Positions 1-9,105 are shown, numbered from the stretch's first letter. The stretch: 64,000 nt of DNA from Shinella sp. H4-D48 (GCF_022637395.1 NZ_CP093337.1:3308501-3372500); one strand, 5' to 3'. Numbers and translations: made by a program. Notes: generated by a model from the sequence alone, not told the origin.

Positions 1-1115
1 AGGTCATCGGCACCTCGGAAAACGCGCCCTTCGCCATCTGCGTCAACGAGGCGAAGCGCTACTACACGACGATGTTCCACCCGGAAGTGGTGCACACGCC
101 CGACGGCGCCAAGCTGCTGTCGAACTTCGTGCACAAAATCGCCGGCATCAAGGGCGACTGGTCGATGTCGGCCTATCGCGCCCGCGCCGTGGAAGCGATC
201 CGCGAGCAGGTCGGCGACAAGCGCGTCATCTGCGCGCTGTCGGGCGGCGTCGACAGTTCCGTTGCGGCGCTGCTCATCCATGAGGCCGTCGGCGCACAAC
301 TCACCTGCATCCTCGTCGACCACGGCCTGATGCGCAAGAACGAGGCGGCCGACGTCGTCGCCATGTTCCGCGAACACTACAACCTGCACCTCATCCACGT
401 GGACGCCGTCGACCGCTTCGTCGGCGAGCTGGAAGGCGTTTCGGATCCCGAGACCAAGCGCAAGATCATCGGCCGCCTGTTCATCGAGGTCTTCGAGGAA
501 GAAGCCGGCAAGCTCGGCGGCGCGGAGTTCCTCGCGCAGGGCACGCTCTATCCCGACGTCATCGAAAGCGTCTCGTTTACCGGCGGCCCCTCGGTCACGA
601 TCAAGTCGCACCACAATGTCGGTGGCCTGCCCGAGCGCATGAACATGAAGCTCGTGGAGCCGCTGCGCGAGCTCTTCAAGGACGAGGTGCGCGTGCTCGG
701 CCGCGAGCTCGGCCTGCCCGAGAGCTTCATCGGCCGCCACCCGTTCCCGGGTCCGGGCCTTGCCATCCGCTGCCCGGGCGGCATCACCCGCGACAAGCTG
801 GAGATTCTCCGCGAAGCCGATGCGATCTATCTCGACGAAATCCGCAAGGCCGGCCTCTACGACAAGATCTGGCAGGCCTTCGCCGTGCTGCTGCCGGTCC
901 AGACCGTCGGCGTCATGGGCGACGGTCGCACCTACGAATTCGTCTGCGCACTGCGCGCCGTCACCTCCGTCGACGGCATGACCGCCGACTTCTACCACTA
1001 CGACATGAACTTCCTCGGCCGTGCGGCAACCCGCATCATCAACGAAGTCCGCGGCATCAACCGCGTCGTCTACGACGTCACGTCGAAGCCGCCGGGCACG
1101 ATCGAGTGGGAATGA
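1..1115 (+). CDS. guaA: GMP synthase (glutamine-hydrolysing), 3' part
   Basis: Converts XMP to GMP with glutamine as ammonia donor, the last step of guanine nucleotide synthesis. The reading frame is open from the first base and the 5' end lies outside the window. The visible protein starts at the end of the glutaminase domain (GTSENAPFA, then the catalytic FHPEV segment). The ATP-pyrophosphatase P-loop SGGVDSS follows, then the C-terminal dimerisation domain ending in PPGTIEWE, the canonical GuaA C-terminus. About 371 codons are present. An inverted repeat directly after the stop looks like its terminator. Identity is secure; only the start is missing. Confidence 0.97.
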   Translation, partial: VIGTSENAPFAICVNEAKRYYTTMFHPEVVHTPDGAKLLSNFVHKIAGIKGDWSMSAYRARAVEAIREQVGDKRVICALSGGVDSSVAALLIHEAVGAQLTCILVDHGLMRKNEAADVVAMFREHYNLHLIHVDAVDRFVGELEGVSDPETKRKIIGRLFIEVFEEEAGKLGGAEFLAQGTLYPDVIESVSFTGGPSVTIKSHHNVGGLPERMNMKLVEPLRELFKDEVRVLGRELGLPESFIGRHPFPGPGLAIRCPGGITRDKLEILREADAIYLDEIRKAGLYDKIWQAFAVLLPVQTVGVMGDGRTYEFVCALRAVTSVDGMTADFYHYDMNFLGRAATRIINEVRGINRVVYDVTSKPPGTIEWE

Positions 1116-1119
1116 TGGT

Positions 1120-1155
1120 TTTGTCCCGGCGATAGTCTCCCATCGCCGGGACAAA
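1120..1155. terminator. Hairpin between convergent guaA and membrane-protein gene
   Basis: Perfect 14-bp inverted repeat (TTTGTCCCGGCGAT / ATCGCCGGGACAAA) with an 8-nt loop, starting four bases after the guaA stop. It lies between convergent genes and could terminate from both sides. The U-tract is short on both strands. Confidence 0.6.
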
Positions 1156-1180
1156 CTTTATCGGGCCATGGCTTGGCAGC

Positions 1181-1675
1181 TCATGCGCCCACGACAGCCC
1201 TGTTCTGCCGCCTCAGGAAAATGATCTGTGCCGCCAGGCCGATGATCAGGACGGCCAGCAGCGTCGCCTGCGCGCCGAGCAGCAGCGGCGAATCCAGATC
1301 GGGCGCCAGCGGATGTCCATCCGGAACCCGGCGCAGGATCTCGGTGATCGTCGGCAGCATCAGAAGAAATGCGCTTAAGGTGAGACAGATGGTCTCGACA
1401 TATCGTTCAAGACGCGTGCGGCCGAACAGGCACTCTGCACAGTAACCTGCGGCCAGAAACAGGATCGTCGCCCCTGCAATGCCGTAGCTCACGGGCTGGC
1501 GCGCAACGAGGAACGCCGTCGTCGCACCGATCAGCATGGACACGAGATAGATCATGCCCGCGCCCGAGCGCGGAACGATGCGGCCGTGCCGGGCGAACAT
1601 ATAGACCGCCACGGGAATAGCCGGCAGGCTGCCGAGTGTGTGGACCCAGCCGAGAGGTGAAATTCCGAACATCAA
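1181..1675 (-). CDS. Small multi-pass membrane protein, probable TetR target
   Basis: 164-residue protein that I do not recognise. It has four to five hydrophobic stretches (roughly residues 8-27, 40-60, 65-82, 95-112 and 132-153) and ends in an RRQNR basic tail, which suggests an integral inner-membrane protein. It is transcribed in the same direction as the upstream tetR gene, 87 bp away. That gap contains a 16-bp element identical to one in front of tetR, so it is probably under TetR control. Such pairs are often efflux or membrane-stress functions, but nothing in the sequence fixes a substrate. Two adjacent Met codons open the frame; either could be the start. Confidence 0.65.
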   Translation of the reverse strand: MMFGISPLGWVHTLGSLPAIPVAVYMFARHGRIVPRSGAGMIYLVSMLIGATTAFLVARQPVSYGIAGATILFLAAGYCAECLFGRTRLERYVETICLTLSAFLLMLPTITEILRRVPDGHPLAPDLDSPLLLGAQATLLAVLIIGLAAQIIFLRRQNRAVVGA

Positions 1676-1709
1676 ACTGTCCTTTACTTGAGGATGAAAG
1701 GTTAGCTAT

Positions 1710-1725
1710 CTACTAGTTGGTAGGT
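1710..1725. promoter_or_regulatory. Candidate TetR operator, membrane-protein side
   Basis: CTACTAGTTGGTAGGT is the exact reverse complement of bases 2349-2364 in front of tetR. It lies about 35 bp upstream of the membrane-protein start. One outer-arm base differs from the full 18-bp palindrome seen at tetR. Confidence 0.65.
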
Positions 1726-1762
1726 GATCGGCGTAAGCGCTGTGTCGTTGAAATTTGCAGGT

Positions 1763-2341
1763 CTAGGCGGCGATGCGCTCCAGGAGGGAGCGCGCCACTA
1801 TGCCGAATGCAGCAGGCTCGCCATAGGCACGCGCCGAAAGCATCGCACCATGCACGGCCGCCATGAACAGCTCCGCATTATCGTCAGGCGTTCCGCTCAG
1901 TGTAAAGCGGCCTTGCGCGGCGCCGCGCTCCAGCACGCAGGCGAGCCAGCCGGAAAGATGCCGGAAATGACCGCGCACTTCCAGCGCCACTTCCTCCGGT
2001 AGCACCTGCATTTCCGTGGCGAGCAGCGCACAGACGCAGAAGGGATGGGACGCGTCGGCGATACAGGTCTCCCAATAGCCGAGATAGGCCTCGATCTGCG
2101 CACGCGGATCGGCGACGGCCTGTTCCAGGTCCGCCATGCCCTGCCGCGCCTCCTCGCGATATTGCGCGACGACCGCCCGCACGAGATCGGCCTTTGCCGG
2201 AAAGTGATGGTGGATGCTGGCCTTGCGGATGCCGACCACCGCAGCGATATCGGCGTAACTGAAACCGTTGTAGCCTCCTCGCACAAGGAGTGTGCGAGCG
2301 CAGCGAAGAATATCGTTGGCGGTAGAAGGAAGATTGCTCAT
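1763..2341 (-). CDS. TetR/AcrR family transcriptional regulator
   Basis: 192-residue TetR-type regulator. The N-terminal three-helix DNA-binding domain occupies roughly residues 8-52, with the recognition region SYADIAAVVGIRKASIHHHF near 28-47. The remainder is a helical ligand-binding domain of the YxaF/LmrA-like type. A perfect 6-bp-arm palindrome sits 8 bp upstream of the start and a near copy precedes the next gene downstream, so autoregulation plus control of the neighbouring membrane protein is inferred. The inducer is unknown. Start chosen at the Met of MSNLPST because the operator lies just upstream. Confidence 0.88.
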   Translation of the reverse strand: MSNLPSTANDILRCARTLLVRGGYNGFSYADIAAVVGIRKASIHHHFPAKADLVRAVVAQYREEARQGMADLEQAVADPRAQIEAYLGYWETCIADASHPFCVCALLATEMQVLPEEVALEVRGHFRHLSGWLACVLERGAAQGRFTLSGTPDDNAELFMAAVHGAMLSARAYGEPAAFGIVARSLLERIAA

Positions 2342-2348
2342 GCCGTTT

Positions 2349-2366
2349 ACCTACCAACTAGTAGGT
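2349..2366. promoter_or_regulatory. Candidate TetR operator, autoregulatory copy
   Basis: ACCTAC-CAACTA-GTAGGT: perfect 6-bp inverted arms around a 6-bp core, just upstream of the tetR start codon. Sixteen of the 18 bases recur at 1710-1725. A duplicated palindrome flanking a TetR gene is the usual layout for its operators. Confidence 0.65.
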
Positions 2367-2408
2367 CGAAAAGCAAGCCAATTCCTTTTCAGTACGATCA
2401 GGCCGTCG

Positions 2409-2969
2409 TTAAAAGCCGAAGGACTGCTGCGCCGGCGCGGGCGGCGCGAAGGAAATGCCCTCCAGCGCCAGCATCTTCAGCTTGGAGGACGAGCCGCCCG
2501 GCGCGGAAAAGCCGCCGACCTTACCGCCTGCGGCAAGCACCCGATGGCAGGGAATGATGAGCGCGACAGGGTTCTTGGCCATCGCCTGGCCGACCTCGCG
2601 CGCCATTTCCGGGCCTGCGCCGATATCGCGGGCTATCGTGCCATATGTCGTCGTTGCGCCCCACGGCACCCGGCGCGCGGCATCGTACACCGTGAGGAAG
2701 AAATCACTCTGGTCCGAGAGGTCGAGCGCGACACCGCTGAAATCGACCGCCTCGCCCGCGAAATAGCGTTTCACCGCATCTACAGCGCGGGCGACATCCG
2801 GCGGCGGCGGCCCGGCCTGCGCCTCGGGCAAGCGGCGCGTCAGCAGGCGGCGTGTCGTTTCCGCGTCCTCGCCGGGCAGCTGGAAGCGCACGATGCCGGC
2901 CGCGGTCCAGGCGATGCCGCAGGGGCCGCCCTGCGTTTCGAAGATCAGGTATCGGATATCGCCGGGCAT
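2409..2969 (-). CDS. ogt: Methylated-DNA--[protein]-cysteine S-methyltransferase
   Basis: Suicide repair of O6-alkylguanine by alkyl transfer to an active-site Cys. The diagnostic PCHRV motif is at residues 140-144 (Cys141), preceded by the helix-turn-helix region with VPWGATTTYG near 101-110 and followed by GGFSAPGG. Length is 186 aa, typical for Ogt. The frame stays open further upstream, but a GGAG-type ribosome site lies directly before the ATG of MPGDIRYL at 2969, so that start is preferred. It stands alone, diverging from the AstE-like gene. It is the single-domain form, with no Ada regulatory domain. Confidence 0.93.
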   Translation of the reverse strand: MPGDIRYLIFETQGGPCGIAWTAAGIVRFQLPGEDAETTRRLLTRRLPEAQAGPPPPDVARAVDAVKRYFAGEAVDFSGVALDLSDQSDFFLTVYDAARRVPWGATTTYGTIARDIGAGPEMAREVGQAMAKNPVALIIPCHRVLAAGGKVGGFSAPGGSSSKLKMLALEGISFAPPAPAQQSFGF

Positions 2970-3099
2970 GATCGGCTCCTTTCCCGTTTCGCCCAAGATC
3001 GGGCTTTGGCCCGCCGCTTTCAACCCGATTCTTGCCGGGGCTTGCGCGATGCGCCGTCCCTTCGCATAACCGGGCGAAACGAAGCAGCGAGGGCATGAC

Positions 3100-4158
3100 G
3101 TGGAACGGACAGAGATCATCATCGGCGGCGATACGGCCGGCATCGAATGGCGCTTGCCGGTGTTCCGCTTCAAGGGCAGCGATGCCACGGCGCCGTCGGT
3201 CTATATCCAGGCCGCTCTCCACGCCAACGAACTGCCCGGCGTGGCGCTTTCGCATTTCCTCCTCGAAAGATTACGCAAGGCGGATACCGAGGGCGCCATA
3301 CGCGGCGACATCACCGTCATCCCGCAGGCCAACCCGATCGGGCTTGCCCAGTCCCATTTCGGCGAGATGGAAGGCCGGTTCGACCTGGGCTCGCGCACCA
3401 ACTTCAACCGGGATTTTCCGCTCGTGGCGCTCGCCGAGCGCGACACGCTGATCGACGGCATGGACCGCCGCAGCGCCGTCGACCGGCTGAAGCGCACGCT
3501 GCTCCACACCGCACTCGGTCACGACCTCGTGCTCGACCTGCATTGCGACGACGAATCCCTGCAATATGCCTATATCGACGATGCCTTCTGGCCGGAGGCG
3601 GCCGATCTCGCATCAGCACTCGACATGCAGGCGATCTTCCTCTCCGACGGCGAAAGCACCGCCTTCGAGGAAGCCGTCGGCCACGCCTTCAAGCGCCAGG
3701 GCGGCGACAAGCTGAAGTCCGTGCCCGGGCGCCTCGCCGTGACGTTGGAGCTGCGCGGCCGCCGCGACGTCTATGCCGATATAACCCAGCGCGATGCCGA
3801 GGGCCTGTGGGCCTTCCTTGCAGGCCGCGGCGTGGTCGCCGATCCCGCACTGACCGTGCGCCCCTATACCGGCCCGGCCGTGCCGCTCGACAATATCGAG
3901 ATGGTGAAGGCGCCCGAGCCGGGCACCATCCTCTTCCACCGCGATATCGGCGAGACGGTCAAGGCGGGCGACATCCTCGCGACCCTGATCACCCGCCCGG
4001 GCGACCCCGATGGCACGGTCGACGTGGCCGCGCGCCATAACGGCCTGATCGCCACCCGCAGCTCCGCGCGTTATGCGCGGCGCGGCGACGACCTCATGAA
4101 GATCGCCGGCCACGAGCCGACAGGGCGCGACCGCAAGCCCGGCACGCTGGAGGATTGA
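3100..4158 (+). CDS. Succinylglutamate desuccinylase/aspartoacylase family metallo-hydrolase
   Basis: 352-residue zinc deacylase of the AstE/AspA (M14-like) family. The metal ligands are visible as H41-x-x-E44 (in ALHANELPG) and H148 (DLHCDDES). A glutamate in VTLELRGRRD near residue 217 fits the general base. The C-terminal part resembles the beta-barrel/biotinyl-like extension found in many family members. Substrate is not determinable from sequence; N-acyl amino acids are the family norm. Start is a GTG at 3100 with a purine-rich GCGAGGG ahead. It is divergent from ogt. Confidence 0.85.
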   Translation: MERTEIIIGGDTAGIEWRLPVFRFKGSDATAPSVYIQAALHANELPGVALSHFLLERLRKADTEGAIRGDITVIPQANPIGLAQSHFGEMEGRFDLGSRTNFNRDFPLVALAERDTLIDGMDRRSAVDRLKRTLLHTALGHDLVLDLHCDDESLQYAYIDDAFWPEAADLASALDMQAIFLSDGESTAFEEAVGHAFKRQGGDKLKSVPGRLAVTLELRGRRDVYADITQRDAEGLWAFLAGRGVVADPALTVRPYTGPAVPLDNIEMVKAPEPGTILFHRDIGETVKAGDILATLITRPGDPDGTVDVAARHNGLIATRSSARYARRGDDLMKIAGHEPTGRDRKPGTLED

Positions 4159-4271
4159 CGCCGGGACAAAAATCTTCCGGCGGGCGGCATAATCTCCTCT
4201 CGCATTCGCATTGTCAGGGGCAATATATAACGGGGGCGGGCTTGCCGCCCGCGGGATGAGCCGAATGCATC

Positions 4272-5732
4272 ATGTTTGACACCCTCGCCGTCTACTGGCC
4301 GCATATCCTCGTCGCACTGTCCATCGCGCTGGGCGTTCCGGCCGCGATCCACGCGACCATGACGAAGGAGGAGGTGCGCGCCGCCATCGGCTGGGTCGGC
4401 GTCATCGTGCTTTCGCCCGTCGTCGGAGCTGTCATCTACTACGTCGTCGGGGTGAACCGCATCCGCCGCAAGACGCTCAGTCTCAGCCGGGAGGGTTTGC
4501 TTGCCTCCGGCTGGGAACACCGCGCCGAATATGACGTGTCCAACGAGCATGTGCAGGTTGCCTTCGGCGGAGCGCTCGCCGCCATGCAGCGGCTGGGCGA
4601 TACGGTCGGCCGCTTCCGGCTGACCTCGGGCAACCGCATTGGCCTCCTGTCGAGCGGCGACGAGGCCTATGCCGCCATGCTGGCCGCCATCGACGCCGCC
4701 GAACGCTCCATTTTGCTCGAAACCTACATTTTCGACCGGGACGATGCCGGCGGGCGTTTCGTGGCGGCGCTGGCCGATGCGGTGGAGCGCGGTGTTGAGG
4801 TGCGAGTGCTGATCGATGCCGTCGGCGCGCGCTATTCCATTCCCTCCGTCGTGTCGGAACTGAAGCGGGCGAACGTGCCGGTCGACGTGTTCAACGGCAA
4901 TATCGTCATGGGTCTCCGGCTGCCCTATGCGAACCTGCGCACCCACCGCAAGATCCTCATCGTCGATGGCAGCGTCGCCTTTACCGGCGGGCTCAACATC
5001 CGCGCCGGCTTCTGCACGGAATTCGCCGGCGCCGCGGCGGCGCTCGATACGCATTTCCGGGTCACCGGCCCCGTGGTGGGCGATCTCTTCCGCCTTGCCT
5101 ACGAGGACTGGCGCTTTTCCGGCGGCGACGAGCTTTCCGGCGAGGCCTGGCATATCGCCCCGCCGCCGGATGCGCCGGGCAGCGGCATGCTGGCCCGCGT
5201 CGTGCCGTCAGGGCCGGACAAGAGCCTCGAAACCAACCATCGCGTTCTGATGGGTGCGGTCTCCGTCGCCAAGAAGCACATCCGCATCATGTCGCCTTAC
5301 TTCCTGCCCGACCGCGAACTCATCAGCGCCATTCTCACGGCCGCGCGGCGCGGAGTCAGGATCGATATCGTCGTGCCCTATTCCAACAACCTGAAACTGG
5401 TCGATCTCGCGATGAGCGCCCAGTTCGACCAGATGCTCAAGCACGGCTGCCGCATCTGGCGCGCTGCCGGCGTGTTCAACCATTCCAAGCTCACGGTCGT
5501 CGATGACGCCTGGACCTATATCGGCTCGTCTAACATCGACCCGCGCTCGCTCCGGCTGAATTTCGAGGTGGATATCGAGGTGGTGGATGCCGGCTTCGCC
5601 GGCCTTATCGGCGAGCGCATCGACACCGCCCTTGCCGGTGCCCACGAGGTGACCCTGGAGGAACTCAGGTCGCGGCCCTTCGTCCAGCGCCTCGTCGAAC
5701 ACATTACCTGGCTTGGCTCGCCGTATCTGTGA
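4272..5732 (+). CDS. cls: Cardiolipin synthase (phospholipase D family)
   Basis: Membrane enzyme that makes cardiolipin from phosphatidylglycerol. Two N-terminal hydrophobic helices (about residues 8-28 and 37-58) anchor two PLD catalytic domains. HKD motif 1 is H225-x-K227-x4-D232 (HRKILIVDG) and HKD motif 2 is H404-x-K406-x4-D411 (HSKLTVVDD), followed by SSNIDPRS. The length of 486 aa matches ClsA-type enzymes. A GC-rich hairpin (about 4233-4252) sits in the leader just ahead of the start. The 3' end overlaps the convergent EEP-family gene by 29 bp. Confidence 0.95.
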   Translation: MFDTLAVYWPHILVALSIALGVPAAIHATMTKEEVRAAIGWVGVIVLSPVVGAVIYYVVGVNRIRRKTLSLSREGLLASGWEHRAEYDVSNEHVQVAFGGALAAMQRLGDTVGRFRLTSGNRIGLLSSGDEAYAAMLAAIDAAERSILLETYIFDRDDAGGRFVAALADAVERGVEVRVLIDAVGARYSIPSVVSELKRANVPVDVFNGNIVMGLRLPYANLRTHRKILIVDGSVAFTGGLNIRAGFCTEFAGAAAALDTHFRVTGPVVGDLFRLAYEDWRFSGGDELSGEAWHIAPPPDAPGSGMLARVVPSGPDKSLETNHRVLMGAVSVAKKHIRIMSPYFLPDRELISAILTAARRGVRIDIVVPYSNNLKLVDLAMSAQFDQMLKHGCRIWRAAGVFNHSKLTVVDDAWTYIGSSNIDPRSLRLNFEVDIEVVDAGFAGLIGERIDTALAGAHEVTLEELRSRPFVQRLVEHITWLGSPYL

Positions 5733-6576
5733 GGTCCACAGCCCGGCTCGACACCGCTTCCAGATCGATATGCGCCTTGATCGGCAGGTGATCGGAGGCG
5801 ATCCGCGCCAGCGGCGTGTCGTGCACCTCGACGGAGGTCACGAGATCGTGCGGATGGCCAAGCGCACGGTCGAGCGCCAGCACCGGAAAACGCGAGGGAA
5901 AGCTCGGCACCGCACCCGAAGCCGGGTCGAAGGTCGGCTGGAGGCGGGCGAGCGAGGAACGCCGGCCCACGCGCCATTCGTTGAGATCGCCAACAAGCAG
6001 CGTCGGCATGACCTCTTCCTCGGCCACCGAGGCGAGGATCGCCATGGCCTGCTGCTCGCGCGAGCGCTTGAGCAGGCCGAAATGCGCGGCGACGAGCCGG
6101 AGTTTTCCGCGCGGCAGGTCGAGCGTCACGACGAGCGCGCCGCGCGGTTCCACGCCCGGCAGCTTCAGTTGCCGGACGGCACCGACCGCACCCTTGCGGA
6201 TCATGATCATGTTGCCGTGCCAGCCATGGCCGGACGACGAGAGCGCGGTGATCGGCACCGGAACCAGCCCGCAGTCGCGCTCCAGCGCCTCGAGGTTCAG
6301 CAGGCCCGAGCGCTCACCAAAGCGCTTGTCGGCTTCCTGCACAGCAATCACGTCCGCGTCGATCTCGGCAATCACGCTCGCCGTGCGTTCGGGATCGAAG
6401 CGCCGGTCGACGCCGACGCATTTGTGCACATTGTAGGAGGCGATCACCGTGTCACCCGGGCGATTGCTTTCCGGCGGTCGATAACCGCGGCGATTGCGGA
6501 TGGCCGTCAGCAATGTGGCGGATGTCGTCCTGCTGTTTCTATCCAATGCACCTTCCTCGTGGCACCCATGCATCAT
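5704..6576 (-). CDS. Endonuclease/exonuclease/phosphatase (EEP) family protein
   Basis: 290-residue DNase I-like phosphoesterase. Core motifs appear in order: SYNVHKC (N-terminal Asn), AVQEAD (metal-binding Glu), GDLNEW (catalytic Asp/Asn) and the C-terminal SDHLPI. Family members act on nucleic acids, phospholipids or inositol phosphates. Convergent, overlapping placement with cardiolipin synthase is common for EEP/PLD pairs in rhizobia and hints at a phospholipid substrate, which is inference only. No signal peptide is evident. The first 40 or so residues are poorly conserved-looking, so the start could be internal. Confidence 0.85.
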   Translation of the reverse strand: MMHGCHEEGALDRNSRTTSATLLTAIRNRRGYRPPESNRPGDTVIASYNVHKCVGVDRRFDPERTASVIAEIDADVIAVQEADKRFGERSGLLNLEALERDCGLVPVPITALSSSGHGWHGNMIMIRKGAVGAVRQLKLPGVEPRGALVVTLDLPRGKLRLVAAHFGLLKRSREQQAMAILASVAEEEVMPTLLVGDLNEWRVGRRSSLARLQPTFDPASGAVPSFPSRFPVLALDRALGHPHDLVTSVEVHDTPLARIASDHLPIKAHIDLEAVSSRAVDLTDTASQAR

Positions 6577-6631
6577 ATGGGCGCGCGCGCCTTTCCGGCA
6601 ACCACCCGGCCGCTGGAAGGTTCCGGAAAAA

Positions 6632-7111
6632 TCACGGCAGCGGGCTCACCTGCATCTTCGGGCTGTCGAGCAGGATGGTCGAGCGCAGCGTCTTGATCTC
6701 ACCCATGCGCTCGAATTCGCTCCACAGCAGCCGGCGGTAATCCCCGGCGTCCTTCACCGCGATTTTCAGCAGGAAATCGAAGCTTCCGGCGACCGTATGG
6801 CACTCCACGACCTCGGGCATGCGCCGCACGAGATCGATGAACCGTTCGCCGACACGCGGGCCGGTGCGCTCGAGCGACACTTCCAGGAAGGCCTGGAAGC
6901 CGATGCCGGCGGCACGCGGATCGACAATCACCGTGTGGCGGATGACCCCGCTCGCCTCCAGCCGCGCAAGCCGGCGTGACAGGGGTGCAGGCGACAGGCC
7001 GACCTTTTCGGCGAGCTGGTTGTTGGAGAGACCCGCGTCCTCCACGAGCAGGCGGATGATGCGCCGATCCGTCTGGTCCAGCACGACCTCATCGGCAATT
7101 TTCCTGTCCAT
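6632..7111 (-). CDS. Lrp/AsnC family transcriptional regulator
   Basis: 159-residue feast/famine regulator. The N-terminal helix-turn-helix (LSNNQLAEKVGLSPAPLSRR, about residues 28-47) is followed by a C-terminal RAM ligand-binding domain, with the characteristic VVECHTVAGSFDFLLKI segment around 101-117. It diverges from an aromatic/aspartate-type aminotransferase gene; the 150-bp spacer holds two TTGCGCAA palindromes. Amino-acid-responsive control of that aminotransferase is the natural inference. The same frame is open far upstream, but the aminotransferase occupies that region on the other strand, so the Met of MDRKIADE is taken. Confidence 0.92.
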   Translation of the reverse strand: MDRKIADEVVLDQTDRRIIRLLVEDAGLSNNQLAEKVGLSPAPLSRRLARLEASGVIRHTVIVDPRAAGIGFQAFLEVSLERTGPRVGERFIDLVRRMPEVVECHTVAGSFDFLLKIAVKDAGDYRRLLWSEFERMGEIKTLRSTILLDSPKMQVSPLP

Positions 7112-7151
7112 GTCAGTCCCACCAGCAAAAACTCGCATCAATCTAGCGGAT

Positions 7152-7182
7152 TTGCGCAAGAAGACAAAAGCCTGTTGCGCAA
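7152..7182. promoter_or_regulatory. Paired TTGCGCAA boxes in Lrp/aminotransferase intergenic region
   Basis: Two identical 8-bp palindromes at 7152-7159 and 7175-7182, 23 bp apart (about two helical turns), lie between the divergent genes. Spacing on one helix face fits cooperative Lrp-type binding. Confidence 0.5.
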
Positions 7183-7261
7183 TCTCCGCAAAATCATGGT
7201 CGATTTTGCGGGAGGTTTCCCCTACACCACCGATATTCCCATCCAGACAGGATCTCTTGAT

Positions 7262-8431
7262 ATGTTCGACGCCCTCGCCCGCCAGCCCGATGATCCGCTG
7301 CTTGCGCTGATCGGCCTTTTCCGCGCGGATGCACGCGCCGGCAAGGTGGATCTGGGCGTCGGCGTCTATCGCGACGAGACGGGCGCAACCCCGATCTTTC
7401 GCGCCGTTAAAGCCGCAGAACGCCGCCTCGTCGAGACGCAATCGAGCAAGGCCTATGTCGGCCCCGAAGGCGATCCCGTCTTTCTCGATCATCTCTGGGC
7501 GCTGACGACGCGCGAGGCCGGCAAGGGCCGGGCGACCGCCGGCCTCCAGACGCCCGGCGGTTCCGGTGCGCTGCGTCTCGCCGCAGATCTCATGGCGCAT
7601 ATGGGCACGAAGCGCGTCTGGCTCGGCCTGCCGAGCTGGCCGAACCATGCCGCGATCTTCAAGGTCGCCGGGCTCGAAGTCGTCGGCTATCCCTTCTTCG
7701 ATATCCCTTCGCAGACCGTGCTGTTCGATCGCATGATGGAGGCGCTTTCGGGCGCGTCTGCCGGAGATGCGGTGCTTCTGCATGCCAGCTGCCACAACCC
7801 GACCGGGGCCAATCTCACCGACGACCAGTGGCGCGCCGTCTCCGATCTCATCGCCGCGCGCGGCCTGCTGCCGCTCGTCGATATCGCCTATCAGGGTTAC
7901 GGCCGCGGGCTGGACGAGGATGCCGCGGGCCTGCGCACGCTGCTTTCGGCCGTTCCCGAGGCGCTGGTCGCCGTCTCCTGCTCGAAGTCCTTCGGCCTTT
8001 ACCGCGAGCGCACCGGCGCGATCTACGCGGCCTGCGGCAATGCCGAAACGGCGCTCTCCGTGCGCAGCAACCTCGCCTCGCTTGCCCGCACCAGCTATTC
8101 CATGCCGCCGGACCACGGCGCGGCCGTGGTCGCCACCATTCTTGGCGATGCGGCACTCAAGGCCGACTGGATGGCGGAACTGGAAACCATGCGTCAGCGC
8201 ATCACATCGATCCGCGAACGCCTCGCCGCCGGCCTTTCCGCCCGATGGCAGGTGCTGACGGCGATCCGCGCCCAGGAAGGCATGTTCTCGCTGCTGCCGC
8301 TCGAGGAAGCCGATGTCATGAAGTTGCGCGCCGAACACGCCATCTACATGCCCGCCTCCGGCCGCATCAACATTGCCGGCCTCAAGTCGGCCGAAGTCGA
8401 TACCGTCATCGAAAAATTCCTGAGCCTCTGA
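7262..8431 (+). CDS. Class I aromatic/aspartate aminotransferase
   Basis: 389-residue PLP enzyme of the TyrB/AspC (subgroup I-alpha) type. Visible hallmarks: VDLGVGVYRDETG near the N-terminus, SCHNPTGAN, the PLP Schiff-base lysine K242 in SCSKSFGLYRERTG, and a C-terminal SGRINIAGL substrate-arginine segment. It transfers amino groups between aromatic or dicarboxylic amino acids and 2-oxoglutarate. The frame is open to 7175, but the ATG at 7262 gives the standard family N-terminus. The divergent Lrp regulator probably controls it, and yitT follows after 7 bp, suggesting co-transcription. Confidence 0.92.
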   Translation: MFDALARQPDDPLLALIGLFRADARAGKVDLGVGVYRDETGATPIFRAVKAAERRLVETQSSKAYVGPEGDPVFLDHLWALTTREAGKGRATAGLQTPGGSGALRLAADLMAHMGTKRVWLGLPSWPNHAAIFKVAGLEVVGYPFFDIPSQTVLFDRMMEALSGASAGDAVLLHASCHNPTGANLTDDQWRAVSDLIAARGLLPLVDIAYQGYGRGLDEDAAGLRTLLSAVPEALVAVSCSKSFGLYRERTGAIYAACGNAETALSVRSNLASLARTSYSMPPDHGAAVVATILGDAALKADWMAELETMRQRITSIRERLAAGLSARWQVLTAIRAQEGMFSLLPLEEADVMKLRAEHAIYMPASGRINIAGLKSAEVDTVIEKFLSL

Positions 8432-8438
8432 GGGTCCC

Positions 8439-9059
8439 ATGACGACCGAGACCATGACCTCGCCGGAACGGCACTCCGTCTATGAGGATGTGATCGCCAT
8501 CCTCATCGGCACGATGTTCGTGGCGCTCGGCGTGGTGATCTACACCAAGGCCGTTTTGCTCACCGGCAGCACGTCGGGTCTGGCGCTTCTGCTGCAATAT
8601 GCGACGGGCATCGGTTTCTGGTGGCTGTTCTTCCTCATCAACCTGCCGTTCTACGTGCTGGCGGTGAAGAAGCTCGGCTGGGCCTTCACGCTGCGCACCT
8701 TCGCGGCCGTCACGCTCGTCTCGATCCTCAGCCGGCTGACCTCCGAACTCGTCGGCTTCTCCCATCTCGATCCGCTCTATGCGGCCGTCATGGGCGGGGC
8801 GCTGGCCGGCACAGGCCTGCTCATCCTGTTCCGGCACCGCACGGGGCTCGGCGGCATCAATGTTCTCGCCATCTACCTACAGGACCGTTTCGGCCTGCGC
8901 GCCGGCTATTTCCAGCTTGCCGTCGACCTCGCGATCCTCGCCGCCGCCTGGTTCGTCATCCCGGCCGACCGGCTTGCGCTGTCGCTGATCGGCGCCGTCA
9001 TCGTCAACATGACGCTTGCCATCAACCATCGTCCCGGCCGCTATCTGGGCGTGACGTGA
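8439..9059 (+). CDS. YitT family membrane protein
   Basis: 206-residue integral membrane protein with about six transmembrane segments and the family motifs LTGSTSGLALLL and GTGLLILFRHRTGLGG. It lacks the C-terminal DUF2179 domain of Gram-positive YitT proteins, so it is the short form. Molecular function is not established for the family. It starts 7 bp after the aminotransferase stop and probably shares its transcript. Confidence 0.85.
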   Translation: MTTETMTSPERHSVYEDVIAILIGTMFVALGVVIYTKAVLLTGSTSGLALLLQYATGIGFWWLFFLINLPFYVLAVKKLGWAFTLRTFAAVTLVSILSRLTSELVGFSHLDPLYAAVMGGALAGTGLLILFRHRTGLGGINVLAIYLQDRFGLRAGYFQLAVDLAILAAAWFVIPADRLALSLIGAVIVNMTLAINHRPGRYLGVT

Positions 9060-9105
9060 TCGCGTTCGCACCTTAAGAAGGCGAAAACGACAGAAGGAGG
9101 CATGC

